From DATMRF01 sp035566435 (GTDB taxonomy: Bacteria > Verrucomicrobiota > Verrucomicrobiia > Limisphaerales > UBA8199), in contig DATMRF010000126.1 of the NCBI GenBank assembly GCA_035566435.1, positions 1 to 35,274 of the forward strand: a DNA stretch of 35,274 bases, given 5' to 3'. Position 1 is the stretch's first letter; every line of letters begins with the position of its first letter. Below are positions 16,252 to 23,939 of this stretch, piece after piece. The translations under genes were made by a program, and so were the position numbers. The notes under the pieces are model-generated. The model ran no database searches. It saw nothing but the letters and a program-made list of their open reading frames with translations, and had not been told where the DNA came from.

Positions 16252-16334
16252 AGCGGCGCCTGCAAGTGGGTCCGGAGCGAATGGGCCGTCGTCCCGAAGG
16301 GGTCGGTGCATTCCTCTTGGAGCTTGTTTTGAAA

Positions 16335-16423
16335 TTGTAGGAGACGACGTAAGGAGTCTCAAACCGTTGATGCAAATTACCGCATTGCGGGAGATCAGAG
16401 ACTCCTCACGTCGTCTGCTACAG
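16335..16423. repeat. 89-bp inverted-repeat element between VOC genes
   Basis: Arms 16335-16360 and 16398-16423 pair at 23 of 26 positions (left core ggagacgacgtaaggagtct, right core agactcctcacgtcgtctg) around a 37-base centre. The element fills the gap directly before the second VOC gene. It has no coding potential and looks like a MITE or REP-type palindromic unit; its RNA could also form a hairpin in the leader of the VOC transcript. Confidence 0.85.
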
Positions 16424-16463
16424 AGAAATGGAATCCCCAAACGGGCGCTCCGCAATTGAACAA

Positions 16464-16973
16464 ATGAAGAAATCTGTGAACAAGATTGTGCAAAAGATCA
16501 CCCCGTTTCTGTGGTTCGATAACCAGGCGGAGGAGGCAGCGAAGTTCTACACCTCGATCTTTAAAAATTCCAAAATCGGGAAAGTTGCCCGGTACGGCAA
16601 AGAGGGAGAAAAAGCCTCAGGCCAACGCTCAGGCTCCGTGATGACCGTCGAGTTCCAGATCGAGGGACAGGATTTCGTGGCGCTTAACGGCGGTCCGCAC
16701 TTTAAGTTCACCGAGGCCATCTCGTTTGTCGTCAACTGCAGCACGCAGGCCGAGGTGGACCGGTTCTGGAAGAGACTCTCTGCCGGCGGGAAAAAGGTGC
16801 AGTGCGGCTGGCTCAAAGACAAATACGGAGTCTCATGGCAGATCGTCCCCACGGTCCTGGCCGAGTTGCTGAGCGGCAAGGACGCCGCAAAATCGCAACG
16901 CGTGATGCAGGCCATGCTCAAAATGGTCAAACTCGACATCCGGAAATTGAAGCAGGCAGCGAAAGCAACCTAG
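16464..16973 (+). CDS. PhnB-like VOC-family protein
   Basis: 169 residues from the ATG at 16464; an ATG at 16428 would begin almost on the hairpin element. KITPFLWFDNQAEEAAKFYTSIFKNSKI opens the fold, then FVALNGGPHFKFTEAISFVVNC and CGWLKDKYGVSWQIVPTVL, all typical of the 3-demethylubiquinone methyltransferase-like VOC group. The C-terminus adds a helix (VMQAMLKMVKLDIRKL) common in this subgroup. It is related to, but clearly distinct from, the preceding VOC protein. Substrate unknown. Confidence 0.88.
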   Translation: MKKSVNKIVQKITPFLWFDNQAEEAAKFYTSIFKNSKIGKVARYGKEGEKASGQRSGSVMTVEFQIEGQDFVALNGGPHFKFTEAISFVVNCSTQAEVDRFWKRLSAGGKKVQCGWLKDKYGVSWQIVPTVLAELLSGKDAAKSQRVMQAMLKMVKLDIRKLKQAAKAT

Positions 16974-17273
16974 CCGCTGGCGACGCTCCCGGAGGCGGAT
17001 TTGGAGGGAGGTCGAGTTTTGGGTCTCGGAGCGAGGTGGAAAAACGCGCACAAACGTCGAAGAACGTGGAAAGTTCTTTTTCGTGGGGCTGATGTGCCGC
17101 AGCCGTGGCCATTCACCCGGAATTGAACAGGAAACGGAGATAACGGAGAAATGAGCGTGCGAACGCTGGGCGGGCAAACCTACCACAGCCCACCGTAATC
17201 CTCGTCCTCGCCTGCCGGGCCGAAGCGCAGCGCTAAGGCCGGTCCTCGATCCGTTTGTTCCGCGTATTCCGCG

Positions 17274-17470
17274 TATTCCGCGGTGGTCCCCCGTTGTCTT
17301 GGGTTGCGGCCCTGCCGCGCTGTGTAATCCCCGGCCCAAACCACCCTGTCAACCCTCATGGATCAGCCTTGTCAACCTCAAGGATCAGCCTTCGGCAACC
17401 CCTGGAACGCACGATCACTCGGTAAACACGGCCTGCGGAAACGTCTGGGCGCTGGATCACCCCTGGATCA
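17274..17470 (+). repeat. 197-bp direct repeat, copy A
   Basis: Matches 17934-18130 with a constant 660-bp offset, no gaps and about 15 mismatches (roughly 92 percent identity). The central 48 bases (17357-17404) are identical apart from the final base region. Both copies contain internal repeats of gatcagcctt and end in ctggatcacc decamers. Differences in the shared open frame are mostly amino-acid changing, so it is not behaving as protein-coding DNA. Confidence 0.9.
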
Positions 17471-17518
17471 CCTTCTGGCGCGAAAGAAATATTCCGCCCG
17501 CCCACCGGTCCACGCTCT

Positions 17519-17640
17519 GCTACGTTTTTGCTGCTACACTTTTGCACCTGCTACACTTTTGCGACTACGCTTTTGCTCTTCACAAACAACTTGCCATTAA
17601 CGACTTCCGCGCTCTGCTACGCTTTTGGCTACACTTTTGC
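17519..17640 (+). repeat. six copies of GCTACRCTTTTGC
   Basis: Units at 17519-17531, 17533-17545, 17550-17562, 17564-17576, 17616-17628 and 17628-17640 share a 13-bp consensus with one or two changes. Spacing is 12 to 17 bp except for a 39-bp break after the fourth copy. Confidence 0.8.
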
Positions 17641-17850
17641 ATTTCTCAGCCCATGCTCGAAGAAAGAAATTCTCCCGGACCACCCTAACGGATAACGGAT
17701 CGTGCTACGCCGCCTGACGGATAACGGCGCCCCGCCAGGACACGCTCGCAGGCAGAAATAAAGGGTCCGCCCTAATGGCAGCCCACCTTCCTGCCCTGGC
17801 CTTGTCAACTGTCAACTTTCCAAAGTCGACACAATCGTTCTTCTCAACTT

Positions 17851-17900
17851 CGACCAACCGCGGCCAACCGCGGCTAACCGCGGCCAACCGCGGCCAACCG
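17851..17900 (+). repeat. five tandem copies of a 10-bp unit
   Basis: Five contiguous decamers of cggccaaccg (the first has cga, the third has a single t change). It resembles the 161-210 array in unit length and copy number, but the sequence is unrelated. Confidence 0.9.
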
Positions 17901-17933
17901 CACGCTTCCCGGTCAAAGTTCAGCCCACATCGA

Positions 17934-18130
17934 TATTCCGCGGTGCTCCTCCGTTGTCTTGGTTCGCGGCCCTGCCGCGCCGTGTAATCCGCGGTCCAAA
18001 CCACCCTTTCAACCTTCATGGATCAGCCTTGTCAACCTCAAGGATCAGCCTTCGGCAACCCCTGAAACGCACGATCACTCGGTAAACACGGCCTGCGGAA
18101 ACGTTTCACCCCTGGATCACCCCTGGATCA
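17934..18130 (+). repeat. 197-bp direct repeat, copy B
   Basis: Second copy of the 17274-17470 segment, offset by exactly 660 bp and in the same orientation. Homology starts at tattccgcggtg and fades after the ctggatcacc decamers. The decamer array 17851-17900 lies just before it. Confidence 0.9.
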
Positions 18131-18461
18131 CCCCCCTGGCGGAGAAAATAAAATAGCGCACACCAGCACCAGATTCTTGGCCATGACAGCTATCGACAAC
18201 TCTCGATAGCTCAGCCGGCCTGTGCCCGCATCGGCACCGATCTGCAGCCATCTGCAGCCATGTGCATAGGGAAGTCTTCCCCACTCCGGCTGCACTCGAT
18301 TACGCTTAATTTCACCTACGGACGCCCAATTACGGGAAATTCTTCCAGGGCCGAACTGCAGTTTTCTCCTTTCTGCCCGCGCCCGCCCCACCGTCCCGTT
18401 CGGTCAAGATTGGTCGAGATCGCTCGCGACCAAAATTAATTTCCCTCTTCACCGCCACCCG

Positions 18462-18500
18462 CTTTGTGCCTTTTCGCGCCTTCTTGTGGCCACTCCGTCC
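18462..18500 (+). repeat. dispersed 39-bp 'phrase' repeat, copy 2
   Basis: Matches 244-282 at 37 of 39 positions in the same orientation, although 18 kb away. The two differences are both C/T changes. It sits within the repeat island, between the 197-bp duplication and the GGTAA array. Confidence 0.9.
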
Positions 18501-18571
18501 TCAGCCGTGGTCCCGTAGTCCCGTGGTCCCGCAGTCCCTTTTCCCCCGATTCCCGAAATTCGCGGCTTCCC

Positions 18572-18682
18572 GGTAACCGACCGCTCAGATTTCGGTAACC
18601 AGCCGGTAACCGCCCGGTAACCGACGGTAACCGACGGTAACTCATGGTAACCGATGGTAACCGATGGTAAGGGGAATGGTAA
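18572..18682 (+). repeat. GGTAA array with 10-11 bp period
   Basis: GGTAA begins at 18572, 18594, 18605, 18616, 18626, 18636, 18646, 18656, 18666 and 18678, so most steps are 10 or 11 bp. The usual unit is cggtaaccga. It lies immediately downstream of the PQQ dehydrogenase gene (minus strand) and may affect the 3' end of its transcript. Confidence 0.9.
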
Positions 18683-18711
18683 GCAGGAGAGGGAGAAACC
18701 TGAAAACCGGG

Positions 18712-20943
18712 TCACTTTTTCTTTGGCAACGCAAAAGCCACGTACGCATCGCCATACTCGTTCTGCCGGCCGAGTTTGTTTCCGGTCGAGGCAATCACCA
18801 CAAATTGGCGGCCATTGATGGCATAGGTTGCCGGCGGCGCGCTCCCGACCCAAGGCAGGTCACCGGACCACAATTCCTTGCCGTTTTCCTTGTCGAACGC
18901 ACGGATTTTCCGGTCGCGCGTCCCGGAGCAGAAAAGCAACCCGCCGGCGGTGATAATCGCCCCGCCGTAATTTTCCGTGCCGGTCCTGGGAACGCCCTGG
19001 GCGGCGAGTTCCGGGTATTCGCCCAGTGGCACTTGCCACACCAATTTGCCCGTGTTGAGGTCGAGGCAATTCAGCGTCCCCCACGGCGGCTTGCTGGCCG
19101 GATAGCCTTCGTGGTCCAGGAACCTGGGATAACCCGTAAAACTGTAGCGGGGTCGTTCTGATTGCGCATTCGGCGGCGGCGTGCCACGGTCGCGCAAGAG
19201 CAGGTAATCGGTCACGGCTTTGAGATCGTCCTCGCTCAAAGTGGTCGTGGGAAAGGCCGTCATCCCGTTGGTACCGGTGCGAACCTGCTGGCTGATCTCC
19301 GAGTCGGACAACCGAAAACGCAATCCACGCAACGGGGGCGCGACGCCGATGCCCAGCTTGTCCAACCCGTGGCAGGACGCGCAAGCGGTCTCGTACACGA
19401 GGCGGCCCCGCGATTTTGGGCCGGAGGATTCCTCAGGCGGATCGTCATCGCGAAACACGGAAATCATCCAGCCGAGGTGGTTTGCGCTGACATAGAGCCG
19501 CCCCGTTGCGGGTTCAATGCACGCGCCCGACCATTCCGCGCCGCCGTCCATGCCCCAATACAGATTGGGGTGCCCCAGGCTGGCTGGGCGAAAGAAGCCG
19601 GTGGTGACGCTCTTGAACCTGGCGGCGGCAAATTCCGCGGCTTCGGGCGTCCGGTCGGTGAGGTCGGCGGCGGTGAACTCCATTTTGCCGAACCGCTCGG
19701 GCAGCTCCGGGTCCGGCTGGTAGGGCGCCGTCACTTCGCCCGGCAAATCACTCGTAGGCGCGCGGCGGAAGCGGAACGGGAAGATGGGTTTGCCCGTCAC
19801 CCGGTCCACCAGCAAGGTATCGGCATTCTTGGTGGTGACCGCAACCACGTCCACCCGCTTGCCGTCCCGCGTGATGGTAGCGAGATTGGGTGGGGCAGAG
19901 ATATCCCGGTCCCAGAGGTCGTGGGGGATTTCCTGGAAATGCCAAAGACGGGCGCCCGTCCGCGCGTCCAGTGCCAGGAGGCAGTTTGCAAACAGGTTGT
20001 TACCGAGGTGGCTGATGCCGATAAAGTTTGGCTTGGGTCCGCCGGTGGAGATGTAAGCAATGCCGCGCTCTTCATCCAGCGCCATACCGGTCCAGCAATT
20101 CGCGGCATAACTTTCCGTGCGGTCCCATGTCTCATAACCAAATTCCCCCGGGTGCGGAACAGTGTGAAAGGTCCACAACAGTTTGCCCGTGACGACATCA
20201 AAACCCCAGACGTCCTTTTCGAACCCGGGCACGACGATGATTTCGTGGAATATGGCCGGGCCGGCCGCGGCGGCGCCAAAATCGCCTTGCGCGCGACCGG
20301 GCAGCAGCGCGTGCCCGTTCTCTCCAAAGCTTGTGATCACCTCACCGGTGCCGGGATTGAGCGCATAAAGATATTTGCCGGCGCAAAACATTACGCGCTC
20401 CTGCGCGCTCTCGCTGCCCCGCCAATAGATCAATCCGCGAAACGCCGGCCGCCCTGCCAGCTTGAACCGCCACAGTTCCTTTCCGTTCTCCGCATTGATG
20501 CCCACCATAAATCGGCCCGCGGTGGGCGCGATCATGGCCTCGCGGACGATGATGGGGTTGCACTGGAGGTTATTGCTGCCGTCGGCTGAGTGATAAATCC
20601 AGGCCTGTTGCAGGCGGGTCACGTTCTGGCGGTTTATCTGGTCAAGGGCGGAATAGCGCATGCCGCCGTTATCCCCGTGAGATCGATGCCATGTGAGGAA
20701 TGTCTCAGGCTTCGGAAAGCCGTTGGCCGGTGTCAATTCATCCGGCTTCGCGGCTGGAATGACTTTAAAGAGCGGCAACTTTTCGCGCTCCTTGGCATCC
20801 TCGACCGCCCAGTAGTCATGATGGGACGAGATGCCCACGGGAGGGCGAGCGTCCCCGGCAGCCCCATCTCGAGCTGCCGCGGACAGAGCAAAACAGAGCA
20901 GCAACGCCCGGACTCCTCGCGATAAGATCCAGATGCCATTCAT
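18712..20943 (-). CDS. secreted PQQ-dependent dehydrogenase with inserted cytochrome c domain
   Basis: About 743 residues from the ATG at 20943 (the frame opens at 20958). An N-terminal signal (LSRGVRALLLCFALSAAARDG) is followed by a PQQ-type beta-propeller with W-motif blades such as NAENGKELWRFKLAG, NPGTGEVI, VVTGKLLWTFHT and DARTGARLWHFQEIPHD. Counting from the 20958 frame, residues about 515-592 are a cytochrome c domain with CASCH at 526-530 and Met566 as probable sixth ligand, inserted before the final blades (DLNTGKLVWQVPLGEYPEL, KENGKELW). It would oxidise a sugar or alcohol in the periplasm and pass electrons to its heme. The fold resembles membrane glucose or soluble quinoprotein dehydrogenases; the substrate is unknown. 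It stands alone between repeat-rich spacers. Confidence 0.88.
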   Translation of the reverse strand: MNGIWILSRGVRALLLCFALSAAARDGAAGDARPPVGISSHHDYWAVEDAKEREKLPLFKVIPAAKPDELTPANGFPKPETFLTWHRSHGDNGGMRYSALDQINRQNVTRLQQAWIYHSADGSNNLQCNPIIVREAMIAPTAGRFMVGINAENGKELWRFKLAGRPAFRGLIYWRGSESAQERVMFCAGKYLYALNPGTGEVITSFGENGHALLPGRAQGDFGAAAAGPAIFHEIIVVPGFEKDVWGFDVVTGKLLWTFHTVPHPGEFGYETWDRTESYAANCWTGMALDEERGIAYISTGGPKPNFIGISHLGNNLFANCLLALDARTGARLWHFQEIPHDLWDRDISAPPNLATITRDGKRVDVVAVTTKNADTLLVDRVTGKPIFPFRFRRAPTSDLPGEVTAPYQPDPELPERFGKMEFTAADLTDRTPEAAEFAAARFKSVTTGFFRPASLGHPNLYWGMDGGAEWSGACIEPATGRLYVSANHLGWMISVFRDDDPPEESSGPKSRGRLVYETACASCHGLDKLGIGVAPPLRGLRFRLSDSEISQQVRTGTNGMTAFPTTTLSEDDLKAVTDYLLLRDRGTPPPNAQSERPRYSFTGYPRFLDHEGYPASKPPWGTLNCLDLNTGKLVWQVPLGEYPELAAQGVPRTGTENYGGAIITAGGLLFCSGTRDRKIRAFDKENGKELWSGDLPWVGSAPPATYAINGRQFVVIASTGNKLGRQNEYGDAYVAFALPKKK

Positions 20944-21197
20944 ATTGGGTCTGAGCAAAGCATTTCAAACGAAACGACCGTTTGCAACTCCGCTCAGATC
21001 CTGATCGATGAGTGAGAAGGCGGATCGAGTCGTGGAGTGTTGGAATGGTGGAGTCCCGCGGAAAAGTTTTAGCCACAAAAGGGCATAAAGAGTCGCAAAA
21101 ACCGTTTTCCCAGGCTGGTATGCGCCCTCATCACGCCTCGCCATCGGCCCCACCGGGCTCGCAATCCCTTTCGCGAGCTATTTGCAAAAAAACGCTC
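20944..21197. repeat. spacer with two phrase repeats
   Basis: A ggagtg-type phrase (21033-21054: tggagtgttggaatggtgg) and a gccacaaaagggcataaag-type phrase (21071-21100) lie side by side. The first resembles the spacer at 8371-8432; the second is the reverse-complement form of the 244-282 phrase. No gene is seen. The A-rich run at 21184-21192 directly follows the stop side of the response regulator gene. Confidence 0.6.
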
Positions 21198-21971
21198 TTA
21201 GCCTAAAACGACCGATCCTGAAGCGGCATCCACTCCCTCAATGGCTTCGATCCGTTTTTGTACTCGCGTAAAGCAGTCCGGACACATCCCGTGGGTGAAG
21301 GACGCATGGGAATGTTTCATGACGTAAGTTTCAACGTCCGGCCAGTCGCCGGCCTCGTCTCTAATTTTCTTGCAGTAGCAGCAAATCGACAGCCGGCCCG
21401 TCAGCGTTTTGACGCTGGCCAGCACTTCGTTGAATCGCTGGAGCAATCGCTCTCGTTCCTGCTCCGCCCGGTGTCGCTGGAGACTCATCTCGACCGATAT
21501 TCTGAGGTCAGCGTTTCGGTAGGGCTTGAGAATGTAACCATAGGGTTCGGTCTGCTGAGCCCGCTGGAGCACGGGACCGTCACAGTAGCCGCTGATGTAA
21601 ACGATCGGGACTCGCAACGTGCGGATTTGCTCGGCGGCCTGGATCCCATCCATCTCGCCCGACAGTTGGATGTCCATGAGCACGAGGTCCGGCCTGAGAC
21701 GCTGGGCCAGGACGATTGCCTGCTCAGCGGAATTCGTGATCCCAGCCACTTCGTAACCGAGGTTCTCGAGTTTGTACTTGAGGTCCTGAGACATGGTAGG
21801 GTCATCTTCGGCGATGAGGATTTGCTCTTTGCCGAAATGCCGAACCTGGGAGTCGGGGAGTTCGCCCTCTAAAGGCAGGGGGCTACCGGAAACATTCATA
21901 GGATTGGAAGAGCACTCCCTGTGCCAACCATCCATCAGCACGCTGGTGTGGACAAATGGGCATGAATTCAT
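21198..21971 (-). CDS. response regulator with C-terminal cysteine-rich domain
   Basis: 257 residues. The receiver domain spans about 49-165: acidic pocket Asp56/Asp57 in ILIAEDDPTM, phosphoacceptor Asp100 in LVLMDIQLSGEMDG, Ser127 in VYISGY and Lys149 in YGYILKPYR. A coiled coil (QRHRAEQERERLLQRF) links to a C-terminal zinc-ribbon-like segment, LSICCYCKKIRDEAGDW ... HGMCPDCF, whose Cys pairs (197/200 and 230/233) likely bind metal; this tail is common on stand-alone regulators and hybrid kinases of environmental bacteria. No DNA-binding domain is present, so output is probably by protein contact. No histidine kinase is adjacent. AAGGCGG precedes the ATG at 21971; ATGs at 21935 and 21899 are alternatives. 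Confidence 0.88.
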   Translation of the reverse strand: MNSCPFVHTSVLMDGWHRECSSNPMNVSGSPLPLEGELPDSQVRHFGKEQILIAEDDPTMSQDLKYKLENLGYEVAGITNSAEQAIVLAQRLRPDLVLMDIQLSGEMDGIQAAEQIRTLRVPIVYISGYCDGPVLQRAQQTEPYGYILKPYRNADLRISVEMSLQRHRAEQERERLLQRFNEVLASVKTLTGRLSICCYCKKIRDEAGDWPDVETYVMKHSHASFTHGMCPDCFTRVQKRIEAIEGVDAASGSVVLG

Positions 21972-22229
21972 CGAAACCGCCTTTTCTCACCGTAATTGGC
22001 ACATGGTTTTGTTCGTTGCGCGGCTATCCCGGCACGCGTTATTGAGAAACCTTGTTCCAAATCCTCGATGAATCAGGCGATAAAGCGCAATGCCTCCTTG
22101 CCTCCGCAACCTGTCATTCGTCTTGCGCTACGCGGCCACTGTTGCCACGATTTCAAGATGCCGAAGAACCGATCCGTTCCGGCCGACGCTTTATTGATAC
22201 ACGTCGTTCGTCGGAATGTTGCCGAGGCG

Positions 22230-23924
22230 ATGGTGTGGCTGACCAGGACATTCGGTTTCATCTCGATTCTACGGATGAGCGCCTTGGTGACCCCTGCGGC
22301 AGCGCTTTTCCCGCCGGATAACCCGTGGAACCAGAATATCGCTAATGCTCCAGTGGCTACGAATTCGGCCACGGTCATCAGCAACATTGTGGCCCTTAGC
22401 GGGAATGGCCGGTTCCACCCGGATTTCGGGCAGGATACTCAGTCGGCCAATCCCCTCTACGGCATTCCCTACAATGCAGTTCACGGGAACACGGCTCCGA
22501 AAGTTAACGTGGTGATTGACGCCTATCCCGGCGAAAGCGACCTCCTGCCTGCTCCCATTCCCGCAAACGCGGTCGTGGAGGGCGATTTCCAAAACGGGCC
22601 GGATGTCGGGGTCAACAATCGCGGGGATTCTCATCTCCTGGTCTGGGACGTTGACAACACGATAGCATACGAATTCTATCGTGCCTCGCGCCCCTCCGAG
22701 AACGCCGATGGGAGCTGGCATGCGGACGCCGAAGCCGTTTGGGACATGAAGGCGAACTCATTCCGCACCCTGGGCTGGACATCGGCCGATGCTGCCGGGT
22801 TACCGATCCTGCCCGGTTTGGCACGCCCGGATGAAGCGCTGCCCGTGAGCCAGGGGGGACAGGGCGCGATCCGCCACGCGCTGCGTTTCACCCTCCAAAA
22901 TGCGGTGGTTCTAAACAAGTATCTGTATCCCGCTTCCCATAACGCCAATCCGGGCAATAGCGTCCCCGCGATCCAGCCTCCCATGGGAGCGCGATTTCGG
23001 CTCAAAGCCAGCGTCGATATCTCTTTGCTCAACCCCCAGTCCCAAGCGGTCGCCCAGGCGTTGAAAAACTACGGCATGATCGTGGCCGACAACGGATCCA
23101 GCTTCTTCCTGAGTGGCGCCAGCTACTCAGTGGACTCCAGCAATCGCTTTTCAGTCACCTGGGACGATAACGATATTCAGGATACAACACATGGGCTGAA
23201 AAGCCTTCACTTCACCGACTTCGAGGTTGTGGACTTGACGCCCGCAGTCACAAGCGTGAGCCCGGCTCATGGCGGAGCGGGGACTCCGGTCACGATCATC
23301 GGCCGGAATTTTTCCGGAGCGGCGGGCCGGTTACAGATGTGGTTCGGCACCTCTTCTGTGCCGGCCAGCGTCACCGACGATGCCCATCTCACCGCGAGCG
23401 CACCTTCCGGTTCGGGGACCGTGGATGTGCAGGTCCAGTCCGGCATCGGCAACGCCGACTTCCCGGAAAATGTTACCCGTCCGGTCTGGGGATACGGGCT
23501 GTCGCCAACGTCCGCCGCTGCGCGGTTCACGATCGACTCCCAGGCGGTGATCGATTTCCATGCGTGGCTCGCGGCGCACGGCCTGCCTTCGGACGGCAGC
23601 GCGGATTATCTGGATTCGGATGGCGACGGCATGAACAACTGGCAAGAGTATGTAGCGGGGACCGACCCTACTAACGCCAACTCTGTCTTCCGGATCATCA
23701 GCGGAAGGCCGTTACCGGCAGCAGGATTCCTTCTGCGCTGGTCGAGCGAATCCAATCGGTTCTACGACCTTAGCCGCGCCTCAAACCTCACGGCGGGGAC
23801 CAACGCCTTTATCACTCTGCAAGGCGGAACCAACCTGCCGGCCACACCGCCGCAGAACACATACACCGACTCGGTGAGCAGCGGAAACGGCCTGCATTTC
23901 TACCGGATAGACGTGCATCGGTAA
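22230..23924 (+). CDS. secreted TIG/IPT-domain protein with Ca-binding-like loop and FYR module
   Basis: 564 residues from the ATG at 22230, preceded by GAGG; the frame is open upstream to 21996 but that part is not signal-like. Residues 1-25 form a signal peptide ending in TPAAA. The mature protein begins FPPDNPWNQN and has an unassigned globular domain of about 340 residues (ADAEAVWDMKANSFRTLGWTSADAAGLPILPGL is characteristic). A TIG/IPT immunoglobulin-like domain follows (VTSVSPAHGGAGTPVTIIGRNF). Then comes a dockerin-like loop DSDGDGMNNWQEYVAGTDP and the C-terminal module ending HFYRIDVHR. It is 15 bp from the next gene, so the two are probably co-transcribed and both exported. Confidence 0.78.
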   Translation: MVWLTRTFGFISILRMSALVTPAAALFPPDNPWNQNIANAPVATNSATVISNIVALSGNGRFHPDFGQDTQSANPLYGIPYNAVHGNTAPKVNVVIDAYPGESDLLPAPIPANAVVEGDFQNGPDVGVNNRGDSHLLVWDVDNTIAYEFYRASRPSENADGSWHADAEAVWDMKANSFRTLGWTSADAAGLPILPGLARPDEALPVSQGGQGAIRHALRFTLQNAVVLNKYLYPASHNANPGNSVPAIQPPMGARFRLKASVDISLLNPQSQAVAQALKNYGMIVADNGSSFFLSGASYSVDSSNRFSVTWDDNDIQDTTHGLKSLHFTDFEVVDLTPAVTSVSPAHGGAGTPVTIIGRNFSGAAGRLQMWFGTSSVPASVTDDAHLTASAPSGSGTVDVQVQSGIGNADFPENVTRPVWGYGLSPTSAAARFTIDSQAVIDFHAWLAAHGLPSDGSADYLDSDGDGMNNWQEYVAGTDPTNANSVFRIISGRPLPAAGFLLRWSSESNRFYDLSRASNLTAGTNAFITLQGGTNLPATPPQNTYTDSVSSGNGLHFYRIDVHR

Positions 23925-23939
23925 TGTTCAGGCCACCAC

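Larger units (their letters stand above)
16974..18711. repeat. gene-free island of short tandem phrases
   Basis: No credible gene is seen in these 1.7 kb; frames that stay open are repeat-encoded. The stretch is a mosaic of short near-tandem units: cggaaacggagataacgg-like steps near 17131-17151, gtattccgc steps at 17265-17280, six GCTAC(A/G)CTTTTGC units at 17519-17640, acggataacgg at 17689-17727, five cggccaaccg decamers at 17851-17900, atctgcagcc decamers near 18239-18260, an 8-bp cccgtggt-type array near 18505-18538 and ten GGTAA units at 18572-18682. It also holds a 197-bp duplication. At 18188-18211 there is a perfect 9-bp inverted repeat with a 6-base loop. Confidence 0.8.

Noticed and set aside
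15655..16455. 266-residue minus-strand frame
   Set aside because: Antisense to the first VOC gene, which has clear family motifs.
17299..18156. Two similar open frames (17299-17688 and 17959-18156) that could be paralogous small proteins
   Set aside because: They come from the 197-bp DNA duplication; most differences change amino acids, no ribosome site is seen, and the peptides are low complexity.
19162..20589. 475-residue plus-strand frame
   Set aside because: It is antisense to the PQQ dehydrogenase, whose heme and propeller motifs are clear; the antisense peptide has none.
22640..23490. GTCTGG at about 22640 and 23482 as further ECF promoters
   Set aside because: Neither has GGAATA, or anything close to it, 17 bp upstream, and both are inside the TIG protein gene.
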